NCBI GenBank assembly: GCA_036346255.1
Contig: CM070629.1
Coordinates: 1,617,001-1,681,000 of the forward strand
Source: Ampelocalamus luodianensis
Lineage: Eukaryota > Streptophyta > Magnoliopsida > Poales > Poaceae
Reading direction: 5' to 3'
Length of the DNA stretch: 64,000 nt
The notes below the pieces were generated by a model. The model was given only the letters and a program-made list of their open reading frames with translations. It had not been told where the DNA came from and searched no databases. A program made the position numbers and the translations under genes. This document shows, one piece after another, positions 24,201 to 36,003 of the stretch (position 1 is its first letter; every line of letters starts with the position of its first letter).

Positions 24201-25076
24201 TTTTTTACAACACTGTTTCCAACACAGAATACTCAATCTTACGCTTAGTAAGTTCTATGAAAAGCGTCCATTTCCGGAGTTGGAATACATGGCGTGATTT
24301 ATATTTAATTTAATGGGTGTCAAATTGCTGGAAAAAAATGATCGTGTTAAAAAAAAAAGATTCAACAATAGGAGACAATTTGTAGCGAATCCTCATCTGG
24401 AAACTGACGTGCCAGTCGAACTCCACCCAGATTAGCACTTCAACTAAAGCAAATCTCACATCAATTAATGAAAACCAGACCAAACTCCCAATCGGTCAGT
24501 ACTCACGTTGCTAGCTTGTAACTGAATACTCCGCATCTCAAGGAGGCGTTACTAAATCTGGAATCAAACTGCGGCAATCACATCTAGTTCCCAATCGAAC
24601 AGTGCCCGCATGGACAGCCGAGCGTCTAAAAAAAGGCCATACCCAAAATTCTAGCCTGCGAAGGGGCCGAGCTCGCGCCAAATCCAATCCAGTACCCACC
24701 AGAGAGACCATAAAATCAACCAAACCCAACCAATGGAACCTAATACTAGTAATATGAACGGGGAGACGGGGAGGAGGGACCAACCGGTGATGTCGCCGCC
24801 GGTGCGGCAGACGGTGGCGAGGCCGGGGTCGGCGAGGAGGGCGGGAGGACCGGGCAGGCGGGAGCCGATGGCCCAGAGGCGGAGCAGCGCGGCGAGGCGG
24901 CGCAGCAGGACCCACGTGACGGCGATGAGGACCACCCACAGCAGCGCGTTGGTGCCGCGCTGGGCGTAATCGCGGAGGAAGGCGCGGCCGCCGCCGCACG
25001 CCTGCCGCGCGGGGCCGCCGCTGAGGAGCGCGCCCAGGAGGGTGTACGGCACGGCGGCGTCGCAGGAGGCGGCCAT
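18284..25076 (-). CDS. Divergent cytochrome P450 (family not certain)
   Basis: Haem-thiolate monooxygenase, expected on the ER membrane. Seven minus-strand exons join in frame: 25076-24785, 22935-22736, 22562-21924, 19814-19664, 19266-19117, 18716-18559 and 18385-18284. The product is about 563 residues. Features in order are an N-terminal membrane segment (about residues 42-60), a proline hinge LPGPP, an I-helix HGISTSANL (about 352), a K-helix ESAR (409-412), FNPNRF in place of the usual PERF motif, and the haem loop FGSGSRACVG with Cys near 508. The I-helix lacks the usual acidic residue before Thr (Ser instead). An alternative acceptor 3 bp downstream (18713) is possible for exon 6. It is unlike common CYP71-clan enzymes; a small plant clan such as CYP727 is a guess. 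Introns 1 and 3 contain transposons. Confidence 0.88.
19848..21685 (+). mobile_element. Non-autonomous TRIM-like LTR retrotransposon in P450 intron 3
   Basis: A 1,838 bp element antisense to the host gene. The 5' LTR is 19848-19974 (127 bp) and the 3' LTR is 21554-21685 (132 bp). Both run TGTTAAGGGTATTTGTGG to CCATCTAACA and differ at roughly a tenth of sites. A perfect 5 bp duplication AGAGA flanks it (19843-19847 and 21686-21690). The primer-binding site TGGTATCAGAGC, complementary to initiator Met-tRNA, begins immediately after the 5' LTR (19975-19986). The polypurine tract GAGGGGGGAGAGAGG directly precedes the 3' LTR. The 1.58 kb interior is partly GC-rich and proline/serine-rich in translation but has no gag, protease, integrase or RT, so it depends on a copia-type partner. 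Confidence 0.94.
23387..24215. mobile_element. hAT-type non-autonomous element in P450 intron 1
   Basis: An 829 bp element with terminal inverted repeats CAGTGTTGTAAAAAACGG and its complement CCGTTTTTTACAACACTG. A perfect 8 bp target duplication, TTTCCAAC, lies at 23379-23386 and 24216-24223. The subterminal regions are packed with short CGATTAATCG/CCGTTT motifs on both sides, typical of hAT transposase-binding arrays. The middle has no complete transposase. A short frame ending around 23797 (reading SDEPETEVSCG) may be a transposase or captured-gene relic. An internal near-copy of the right terminus at about 23588-23600 hints at a nested shorter form. Confidence 0.92.
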
Positions 25077-28000
25077 GGCTGCGAGGGCGCGCGAGATAGG
25101 AGGGTGGGGTGGGGTGGGGAGCGGGTGTAGCTGTCGGACTGGTGGCGAGAGCTGGAGCTCTCCCTCGGTAGGAAGAAGAGAGGAGATGGAGCATTCGCCT
25201 ACGGCTCCTCTGAAAAAGATCTGCAGGCCACAGATCGTTATTCGTTTCAGTCCATGTGCATATGAAACTTTTTTTTTTTTGCGAGCGTTAGTCCTCGGTA
25301 AGAACTTTTTTTTTTTTTGAGAGGGACAGGGCAGTGGTGTACGCAAGACCAGTATAGATGGGTGCCGGTGGGACCAAGTAATCATGAGATGAATTAGCAA
25401 ATATATATTTAAATATCATATGTAATTCAAATTGATATATAAGTAATGAGAAATAATGTTAAAATAGAAAATACATTAAATGTAGTATTTTAATAATGGA
25501 TAGTTTGTTTCAAAACAAAAAAATATACACAAGTAGCAATCTTAAAAACAAAATTAACTAGATTTGTGATACAAATAATGACAAAGGTACTGAGAGGATA
25601 CCAAAGATGCGATAAGTAGAGTCGATGCTCCAGCCCCCCACACCCCATGGTGGATCCGCCATCGAGGATAGGCCTTGGTAAGAACTTTAGAAGTGTGTGT
25701 ATTAACAAATGATCACATCCCTCTCAAAAAATGATCACATGAAGATATGTAATTACCATTATAGAAAACAAAATAAATGTAGTTGTCGAATAATTTTTCA
25801 GGCGGATGGTTAATGCAAAATTGAGCCGTAACTAGACTTCTTTCGGAAGAGAAAAATAGAGAAAACAGATTGGGGATTTAGATCTAAATCCTTAGAATTT
25901 AGTATTTTCAAATTTGAGCTAAATCCGGAAAAATGCCAAAGAAACTCTAAATTTATACTTTCTAGTCTGTTATTTTTCTAAGAGTTAAGAAGTTCAAAAC
26001 TGAAGAAACTAAAAGTTACATACTCGAACTAAACACATCATGTCATTCTAGCTTTGTGATGCATGAACTGTGGATGACAAACGGCAATTACTTTCTCTTA
26101 CGATAATGACAGTCGACACACAACATGATAAGATACACACTATCATATCAAGTTATACGATTGGAGACCACCGGATCGATGCCTTCACGCTGCCAGTTGC
26201 TTGCTTCAAAGGAAGCGCACAGATCATGCAGCGAATATTCAAGGATTTTCCATGCGATTTTATGTGTCCCTTGGTGAGCCTTGCTCGCCCAATTCTATAC
26301 GATTTGGTTTGACTTCTTGCGATCCATCCGTGCCAGTGCCAGTGCCACTCGCCGGCATCAATCTGCCAACCTCCTTCGAAAGTCAACTGGCCTGAGCTTT
26401 TTTAAGTACGTGATTAGCTTGGCAGTAAAGACAGCATGGTTCTCTTTCGGCGATCGCGGCCTCGTTTTAAATGGCTTGACTAATTTGCAGATCGTTGGAC
26501 AGCGACCTGGATGGATCGATGTGCAGCTTGCACTGATTTCGAGTTTGATATGCTCAATTGGTCATCGATCTGTTGTTCTCCTTGGATTATTAATCCTTAA
26601 TCGCATCCAACCTACCTAGTGCACTTAATTGTTAGTTTATGCGTGTTTTTATGTGGTGGGAGGATAGCACATAAGCCTTTTACTGTTCATCAGTTCATGG
26701 GGTCGGCTGTGAGACAGTGAGACCAGCGTATTCAGTTTAATCAGGATAAGCTATGGAATGAAGCAACTTGGATCGATGTCACAGACTGTTAGCTCTTCAC
26801 CTAACTAAACAACGGCTCCAAAACTGCTGCATCCTTTTAGGATAAGCTCTGCAGATAGATTAAAAGGGCGGTAGATCTTTCGGCCAAATTAAAGGCAACA
26901 CAAAAAGATGCAAACCTAACTAACATTTCAGACTTGAGAACGACTGAATAGTGCAGAAACCTATCACCATTATGATACTAACGGGAGGCTGGAGCTAACG
27001 ATCAATCAGAGTTCAGAAAAGCTCAGCTTGCAAAACTGGTGTTGTTTTCACTAGGACAAGCATCTGCGCAAATGGGTAACTTTTTTCCTTGCAAGCAATA
27101 GAAGACATCAGCAATCAGAATAGCAGTGCTAGTGCTATATATTCTGATTCCAATTTCCAAACCATCATAAGCTTGCAAGTGCACAAAAAAGTTCAAGCTA
27201 CATATTGCAGCACGGCCATGTCAGTATCATTAGGGTAGTACGCTGTACGCCCATGGTGTTGGCCCCTGGCTAGTGGCTGTACCATTGGCTCTTCTGGGTC
27301 CTTAGATGTCGGACGCGGGCCCACTTATCTTATAGCAATTATCTATATCACTTGTAGACAACACTAAAAACAGTTCATACAATGATTTTTGATGATACAG
27401 TCGGTTATAGGATTGTAGACAACAAACAATCATTTAATGCATTTCTTGTTTCTGGTACTACAGTCGACCACAGAATTGTAGACAATATCTTTCTCTCTTT
27501 TCATTCTATTTCATCCACATCAGTAAAAATCCTACGTGACAGAATTTATAGACAGCTAACATAAACCTATTGTACATACTCTAAGGGCATCACGGTGTCA
27601 CCCGGCCTCTAAGCTAGCACCCACTAATTGCCTCAAAGCTTAGCAAAATTTGTACAACGCATAACAACTTCAATAGCGTCTAAGGTGGGACCCCAAATAT
27701 ACCTTCTCTCGATTGTTCTCCCTCCCTCTGTCCATCTTGCTCTCTCTGCTCCTCCAAACAAACAACACTGCCACCCCGCGTTCTTCGTTGGCGACGACCC
27801 GAGTGGAGGCCTCGCCCATGTCGACCCCGACGGCACGGAGAACCGAGCGGGGGCGGCGGCGACAAGGACTGCATCCAAATCCGCACCGGGCTGCGAGCTT
27901 GGTACTCCGCCTAGATCCGCACGGGGCAACGGCTCCTAGGCAGCGGCTGCAGCTCAGGTGAACGCGGGCAACAGCTGCTCAGGCGGTTTCGAGTGGAGGC

Positions 28001-28427
28001 GGCGGAGCAGGTAGACCCCGACGACGGTGGCGGTGCAGACGGACCCGGGCGGCGGCGAGCTTCCCCAACTCCGGTCAGCCGACGATGGTGGCGGCTTGCG
28101 GTGGACGAGGCATGGTAACTTCACCACCATCTCGCGCCATCTGACAGGTGGGGGCATGCTGTTTTTTTAATTCGGTGGAGGCAGCCTCGAATCCAACTCG
28201 TCGGCCCACACTGAATCCAACTCCTCGGCCCGTTCAATCGGCCGTAAAAATAGCCCGAAATCACAAAAAGGCACGGAGCCCGCGCCGGCCTGGTCCACCC
28301 AACTCCCAACCTCTCCTCTCCAGTCCAGCCTCCACGCGCTCGTCTCCCCCGACTCCTCTTCCACTGCAATCCACCGCGCCGAAATCCTAAACCCTAGCGA
28401 ATCGAACCGACTACCCCACCCGCGACG
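25077..28427. other. Intergenic between divergent P450 and SYF1
   Basis: About 3.3 kb. The first few hundred bases are the P450 5' flank, with poly-T runs at 25267-25280 and 25308-25319. The middle is AT-rich with no convincing gene. From about 27.7 kb the sequence turns GC-rich as the SYF1 upstream region and probable 5' UTR, with a small direct repeat of GAATCCAACTC near 28.19-28.22 kb. No bounded mobile element was found. Confidence 0.4.
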
Positions 28428-31400
28428 ATGCCGTCGGCTGCGGGTCCGGTGGCCGTGGCGTCGGCGGCTGCGCCGGCAGTCGGGATCTCGCCGGAGCTGT
28501 ACCCGTCGGAGGACGACCTCCCGTACGAGGAGGAGATCCTGCGGGAGCCGTTCAAGCTCAAGGGGTGGTGGCGCTACCTCGTCGCCCGCGCCGCCGCGCC
28601 GTTCGCCAAGCGCGCCGTCATCTACGAGCGCGCGCTCAAGGCGCTCCCGGGGAGCTACAAGCTCTGGCACGCGTACCTCCGGGAGCGCCTCGACCACGCG
28701 CGCCCGAACCCCATCTCCCACCAGGCCTACTCCTCCCTCAACAACACGTTCGAGCGCGCGCTCGCCACCATGCACAAGATGCCGCGGGTGTGGGTCCTCT
28801 ACCTCACCTCGCTCCTCGACCAGCGCCTGCTCACGCGCGCTCGCCGCGCGTTCGACCGCGCCCTGCGCGCGCTGCCAGTGACGCAGCACGACCGCATATG
28901 GCCGCTGTACCTGCGTCTCGCGTCGCTCCCGGCCTGCCCCGTCGAGACCTCGCTCCGCGTTTTCCGCCGCTACCTCCAGTTCGACCCCTCCCACGCCGAG
29001 GACTTCATCGACTTCCTTGTCTCCGCCAACCGCTGGCAGGAGGCCGCCGACCGCCTGGCGTCCGTGCTTAACGACGACGGATTCCGCTCCGTCAAGGGGA
29101 AGACCAGGCACCAGCTCTGGCTGGAGCTATGCGAGATCCTCACCAAGCACGCAGATGAGGTCGCCGGGCTCAAGGTGGACGCCATACTGCGGGGCGGGAT
29201 ACGTAAGTTCACCGATGAGGTTGGCAAGCTGTGGACCTCTCTGGCCGATTACTATGTCAGGAGGACCCTGTATGAGAAGGCAAGGGATGTCTTCGAGGAG
29301 GGGGTTGCTTCAGTGATGACAGTGCAGGAGTTTAGTGTGGTGTTTGAGGCATATACACAATTTGAGCAGAGTATGCTGGCGGCAAAGCTGGAGGCGGCTG
29401 AGGAGGAGGGTGCAGGGAGTGACGAGGATGAGGAAGGGGGCGGGAAGAATGGGATGGAGAAGCTATCAAAGAAATTCCTTGCAGGGTGCTGGTTGAGTGA
29501 TGAGGATGATACCGATTTGAGGCTGGCAAGATTCGAGCGGCTGTTGGATCGCAGACCAGAGCTCCTCAGCAGTGTGCTATTGCGACAGAATCCACATAAT
29601 GTGGAGGAGTGGCACAGGTGAGACTTGATATTGAACCTCAATTTGCTTATTTGTTGTGTTATCCTATACATTAAGCTACCAAAAATAATCATTAATCAAT
29701 TCATCTCAACACTTAAGTAGTTGCACCTTTTGCATTATGTGCTTTTTACTTCTCTCATATGCATGCTGTTCATTTTTGGTAGAGAATTCTGAGACATCTA
29801 GACGAGCTAGGATCTCCATATTCAATGGTGTAGGTTAGTAGAGCAATTTTTAGTTGAATAATTCATGCTAAAACCAGCAACCCAGATTTACTGGCATAGT
29901 GGCATTGCAACCAGGATGTACTGGTATTGCAACAATGCTTTATCTCTTTTCAAATTCAGGATACTGTTAAATGACTAAATCAGACATTACTTCTAGTTAA
30001 TCCGTGATCCCAACTATACACAGTTGTAAGTGGCCACACATTTCACGTAGTTGCAATGTAGCTATTTTGTTACACAGTTCTTTCTAGGGACAGGTTTCTG
30101 TTTCTTTAGTGATAGCGAGTCTCCATTTGGAAATCAAGTTAGTGATAGTGTCTAGGTGTTTTCTCTTCTCAGCCTAGTAATGCATGTTACAATTTTCTTT
30201 GGTGGTCATCCAACTTGATGGAATTGGCTAACAATGTGATAATATGTGCAGGAGGGTGAAACTTTTTGAGAAGGATCCTGCGAGGCAAGTAGCAACATAT
30301 GTCGAGGCTGTGAAAACTGTGGACCCAATGAAGGCAGTTGGGAAACCCCATACTCTATGGGTGTCATTTGCAAAGATGTATGAGAAACATAATCGTTTAG
30401 ATAGTGCTGAAGAGATCTTTAAAAGGGCTACACAAGTGAACTATAAGGCAGTTGACCACTTAGCCAGTATTTGGTGTGAGTGGGCAGAGATGGAGCTGAG
30501 GCACAACAATTTCGACAAGGCAATTGAGCTGATGAGGCAAGCAACAGCAGAGCCCTCTGTCGAGGTTAAGAGGCGAGGTATAATTTGTTTTGTTCAGTTG
30601 TGTTAATTTATTGTGTATTTTACTAATCATTTTTTCTAACAATATGTTTTGTGCAGCTGCTGCTGATGGGAATGAACCTGTACAAATGAAATTACATAAA
30701 TCTTTGAAACTATGGAGTTTCTATGTGGATTTGGAGGAGAGCCTTGGAACCTTGGAATCAACCCGTGCTGTTTATGAGAGAATATTGGATTTACGAATTG
30801 CCACTCCGCAAATAATTCTCAATTATGCATATCTTCTTGAAGTAGGATCTTTTCCAAAAGTCCACACATTTGAAGTTTCAAGTAAACTTTTCTTTATGCA
30901 TCTACTAATATGATGGTTATTTGCTTTTTTCCCTCCTCTGCAGGAGCACAGGTATTTTGAAGATGCATTTAAAGTGTATGAAAGAGGTGTCAAGATATTT
31001 AAGTATCCCCATGTTAAGGATATTTGGGTGACCTACCTCACAAAGTTTGTAAGGAGGTATCAGAGAAGCAAGTTAGAACGGGCAAGAGAGCTGTTCAATG
31101 AAGCTGTCCAACAGGTAAGTAAATCTCACGTCCCTGTTTTGTTACCTATAGTTGCATTCTTGCTTGCTTGCTTGAGCCTATTAGTTTTTTGTCTGCTGTA
31201 TGTTATTCAAATTCACCAATGAAGAATATGCCAAATAAAAAAGAAGGTTATGTTCAACTTGAATTTTGTTATGAGTCTAATTGAACCGCTTTTAAATTAA
31301 GCTGTTACCACCACACTTTTGTCAAATTATGCTCCTAATATTACTGGCAATCACAAATTTTGTCTTTGCATCTTACGAACTGGTCATGATAATTCTTGAT

Positions 31401-33015
31401 CAGTAATCTGATTTTAGCATCGCTGCATGGGCGTTTTTTGTTATTACCATTTGCACTTGTTGCTTTTCTGTTTCCTTTTGGAACCTTTTGTCACTGCTTG
31501 TTGATATGTGATTCTGTGCACCTGCTTGCTTGTTTAGACACCGACACCCTAGGTTCATTCTTATCTGTTTCTTTTCCTGCATGGCATGTTGATTTGAAAA
31601 TATCATTTTCCATATCCTGCCTCAGTACTTACATTCTTGGTTTTTTGGATCAGGCTCCGCCACACGAAAAGAAGGCCATATATTTGCAATATGCTAAATT
31701 GGAGGAAGACTTTGGCCTTGCAAAACGTGCTATGAATGTATATGATGAAGCTGTAAGGGCTGTTCCTAACAGTGAAAAGATGAGTATGTATGAAATATAC
31801 ATAGCACGGGCTGCTGAACTGTTTGGTGTTCCAAGGACAAGACAAATTTATGAAGTAAGCATATTCTCCTTGTTTGCCAACTGTTTTTCCATTGTTGGTT
31901 TACAGTTTCTCTGCTAGACCAGTAGTATCATGGCCTTGTTTTGAGATCCAATTTTGTTACATGGTGACATTTTTGGTGAATGAATTTTTATAGAGATCTC
32001 AGCTGGTTGACCTTGTTTTTTACTAATTAATTGCATGCACTAATAATAAATGATTGTTCTATGCTCACTGTAACGACCTATTTGGGTATTAAAAATATCC
32101 AGATATTCTTTCTGATGTGCACTCTTACACTCTAGATTTAGTCTGGCAGCTCCTTCAATGGTCACAAATGTTTTACTGGTAATTGGTACTAACTCTGCTC
32201 CGCTGTGTTTGTTGCCACCTTGCAGCAAGCCATCGAATCCGGCCTCCCAGACAGAGATGTTATGACAATGTGCATGAAGTTTGCGGAGCTTGAAAGAAAC
32301 CTTGGAGAAATCGACCGTGCTCGTGCCATTTATGTCCACGCATCCAACTATGCTGATCCAAACTCTCATCCTGAGTTTTGGAAGAAATGGAATGATTTTG
32401 AGATCCAACATGGCAACGAAGATACATTCAGGGAGATGCTTCGCATCAAACGTACAGTTGCCGCTAGCCGCAGTCAGGTATGTCACACGGGTCAACTTTA
32501 TATGCAGTTTGACATCAAGTAACCTCCTTGTATTGTAAACTAATGCTGTATTTTTGCGCTATGTGCAGACGCATTTCATACTCCCAGAGTACTTGATGCA
32601 GAGGGACCAGAGGCTAAACCTGGACGAGGCAGTTGACACTCTGAAGCGTGCTGGTGTCCCTGAGGACGAGATGGCAGCCTTAGAAAGGCAACTAGTTCCT
32701 GGACCATCCGCAGCTTCAACATCGACCCAAAGCACTAGCACAACTCCTGCTAACAGGATGATGAACTTTGTGAGTGCTGGAGTGGAGGCGCAGGCCGAGA
32801 GCAGTAGGCAACAGGCTGCTAACAATGAGGACATCGAGCTGCCCGACGAGAGCGACGAGGAGGAGGATGATGTCCAAATTGCCGAGAAGAGTGTTCCTGC
32901 TGCAGTGTTTGGAGAGCTCGGCAAGAGAGCTGCAGAGAACAGGGAGGAAAGCTCTGGTGCCCAAGAGAACGAACAGCTGGGCGCCCTTGAGAGAATTAAG
33001 CGGAAGCGTCAGTAG
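28428..33015 (+). CDS. SYF1: Pre-mRNA-splicing factor SYF1 (XAB2 homologue)
   Basis: HAT-repeat scaffold of the Prp19-associated (NineTeen) complex in the spliceosome; the human counterpart XAB2 also links to transcription-coupled repair. Seven exons join in frame: 28428-29617, 30252-30577, 30657-30841, 30944-31114, 31654-31854, 32226-32477 and 32569-33015. The product is 923 residues, the usual family length. The N-terminus has the conserved YPSEDDLPYEEEILREPF opening, followed by arrays of half-a-TPR (HAT) helices with repeated Trp/Tyr spacing (for example KLWHAYLRERL, RVWVLYLTSLL, DRIWPLYLRL). An acidic insert (EEEGAGSDEDEEGGG) lies near residues 335-355. The acidic, low-complexity C-terminus ends RIKRKRQ. 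Exon 1 is very GC-rich and later exons are not, a typical grass gradient. The ATG at 28428 is the first in a suitable context and precedes the conserved region closely. Confidence 0.95.
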
Positions 33016-33777
33016 TTGTCACTGTTAGGATGAGATATATGTGATGTTAGCTTAATGATGTTGTAATTGTTACTTTTAAACATTGTTTTATTGGCGTTTG
33101 CGCTTCTTGTATAAGAATCTACCGAAGTTGATCCAGTGTTGATCCGCGGCCATTTTCCGTCCACTAACTCCTGTGGCATATTTCGTGCATTTTTTTTTCT
33201 CCAATTGGAACCTTTATTGATTCCATGGTATGAAAATTGAAACTTGGATCATATATTTCCTGCTGTTTGGATCAAAGTAATCTAGCATGGTAACCTGTGG
33301 CTGTGGTTTAGCCTTCCTACTGAAAAGTGGAGTTGAAAACTAGAGCATATGGTGACGGCATGTACAACCTTCAAAGTTGTATGAAATTGGCATTACTGGA
33401 AAAGATTACACATTTCTCTTCAATACATATTCTCTGAATGTAATCCAAATAGCAAATTACTTTTTGATCTCATAGTTCGCCGATTTGTTCATCGGAAGGA
33501 ATGTAGCTGAAAAATATCAGAAAACAACCATTACAAAATGTCAGCAATTTCGAGCCACTAATCCACTATCTGTGCAGTCTGTAGGAATGAAACATTGAAA
33601 GGATGGTAAAAAACCGCAAAAACTGTACAGTTTGTCCAAAAAGTTCCATCTTGATCTCTCATATCTATGCCTTTCTCTTTCTTAACTCATTTGTAAAAAA
33701 AAATCAATCCTGTGGCAACTACAACCCCATATGCAAATTGATCCTGAGTCCTGAGTCCTGACACACATCAGAATACA
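33016..33777. other. Intergenic between convergent SYF1 and sulfotransferase genes
   Basis: AT-rich 3' flanks of two converging genes, presumably holding both 3' UTRs. No ORF of note and no repeat with clear ends. Confidence 0.45.
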
Positions 33778-36003
33778 TCATTTTACATAATCTGCGCCAT
33801 CAAGAAAATGCGCATACTCTGTCCCGTTCAGTTTGTTGTTCACATCCTCCCAGTTCTTGACAAGGTTCGGAAGCGGACTCGTATGAATCTTCACCTGCCT
33901 GCTGACCAACTTCCTCACTGGAACACCGAGGAATTCTTGCACCTGGCATAATGCCTGCATGCATAGAGATGCTATCAAATAACCTGCAAACTTGTTGATT
34001 CTTCATTAGGACATTTAAATGTGTTCAATACTTTTTTGTTGCTGATTATATCCTCGTAATAGAGGACCATGTGCCGCGCGCTGTTGAAGTGGTCCAAGCA
34101 ATCTCTGATGTACTTCTCAACATTTCTAATGTTTGGAATCAGAGTTGACACATCTAGCTCTGGTTTGAATTTTGCTAGTATCTCAGCCTGCCCAGAAGAA
34201 AATATATTGATCAGATAATGCACTTGTCAATAAAACCTACAGGTTGCAAATCAAAAAGCAGGAAAGGATGGTGATTCAAAAAAGAAAGGAAGTGCATCAA
34301 AGATTTCAAAGTGCACTGTTTTAACATTTTTATTTTTGCTCCTTGCCAATATCACTGACGGTGAGTTTTCAATTTTTTTTTCTTAGAATGCAAAAATGCA
34401 AGATTGAAGTTTCACCAAAAGCTCAAGTTATAGAGTTTCAGAACTTGTGAGCATAAAAGTAGTTAGTTTTGGAACTTCAGAACCCAAGTAAGAAAAAAAG
34501 GTCCCTTTTATATGAAGAGAATATGGCTCCTTCCAGATGCAATACAGGCATTCCGCCATTGCTGATCCAATATTGCACATACGTCTTCAAAATTCAAATA
34601 GATTATAGCCATATTTTATGAAAACTGGGCTGAATGTAATTCTATCCTCAATAGAAAAACATGAGAGAATAGAACAAAGTTATTGCAGTAAATTGGAATT
34701 GCCTATGCATGGAAGATCAAGATACCTCTTCTTTCGAGTGAACATGAGATTTGTGGGTTCCATTCAATTGCTTTGTGTCTCTGTCATAGTCGTTGGCCAA
34801 CACAGAGATAAGCCTCCGTAATGTATTTCTCCTGAAGAGAAATATCATGGAGACACCCTTCTTCTTGAAATAACTAACTATATCATCATGATGGTCCATA
34901 AACCCCTGGAAAACACAACAATGGCAGTTAGTGCCATGCTTATTATTTACATTTGTTACCTGTAAGCACAACTTTGCTCATGCTAATAGAATATACATTG
35001 AACAATACAAATGCCAACATCAATAATTTTCATTGATCAGCATGGGTATTAGAAATACAAAGAGTTTAGTATTTAGTGAACATGCCAGAAGGGCCAGAAC
35101 ATAGCACCGAGATTTGAGAATTGCAGGAATATTATGCTGTGGTTCTGTTCAAAGTTCTAGCTACACTTCCAACAAAATTCAAACTCATGGCAAGCAAAAA
35201 TAGATCATAAGAACAGGCTTCTCCACATTTTTCATCCATAAGAACTAGTTAAGAGCGGAATATCAGTAACTATGGTAAGGCTCAGCTTCAAGGTGTTAAG
35301 TTTCTGAAATTAGAAGTAGCGAAACAGCCAAACTGCAAAAGAAAAACTAACCCTCCAAATATTCACATGGACCAAGAAAAAGGTGGTGATAAAAATACCT
35401 GATTTAGCATCCACTTTAATCCAAATGCAGCCGTGCATTCATTTTTTGCTGCACTGGTGAGCCAGTCCAAATTATACAGCTTGTCAAGTGTTTGTAAGAT
35501 AGATGAGATATTTTCTCTTCTATCCATTCTGTTGAATATTTCACCATTTGAGCTGATGTTAGGGTGGCTATTTAGCAAAGTCTCAAACCATCCACTTCCC
35601 GATCTTTGCATAGATACAATCACAAAGAATCGAACAGGAGTACATGAACATTCCCCCCTATGGAAGAAGGTAAAATTGAAGCAACATGAGTCAGAAAATA
35701 GACATACATAATAGGGGATTACCAAGAGAGAGTTTATCTATCCTCAGAGGAAAATTACCTGTTATAACTCTTAGGTTTTGGAAAGTGCACATAGCGCAGC
35801 CCCTCATATGGAACATAAGGCTTTCTGCAAAGATTTTTTGTTTGTTCTTCTCCACTGTTCTCCTCTCCTTTGTTCTCTACTGTTATTTGATTGAAGGAGA
35901 GGTAGCATACATAGAAACCAAAAATTGCAATGAGGAAGACAAGAATCGGTCGTGGAGGAAACGGCACTCCCTTGGAACTTTTAAGTGAATATGGGTGCTG
36001 CAA
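33778..36003 (-). CDS. Membrane-anchored P-loop sulfotransferase (plant nodulation-protein-H-like)
   Basis: Predicted PAPS-dependent sulfotransferase, probably a Golgi type II membrane protein. Five minus-strand exons join in frame: 36003-35759, 35657-35399, 34905-34726, 34187-33984 and 33954-33778. The product is 354 residues. After a short cytosolic N-terminus, residues 20-37 form a membrane segment (ILVFLIAIFGFYVCYLSF). The 5'-phosphosulfate loop is SMQRSGSGWFETLLNSH at about 98-114, followed by the NGEIFNR motif common to this group. The 3'-phosphate-binding region is probably FLFRRNTLRRLIS at about 190-202. The family occurs throughout plants, but the acceptor substrate is unknown to me. 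A CT-rich run near 36.81 kb suggests that the transcript starts well upstream and that the 5' UTR may be long or spliced. Confidence 0.87.

Noticed and set aside
28167..29111. Open frame of 314 codons on the minus strand
   Set aside because: Exact antisense of GC-rich SYF1 exon 1; Arg/Glu/Val-rich with no family motif. High GC at third positions removes stops on the opposite strand.
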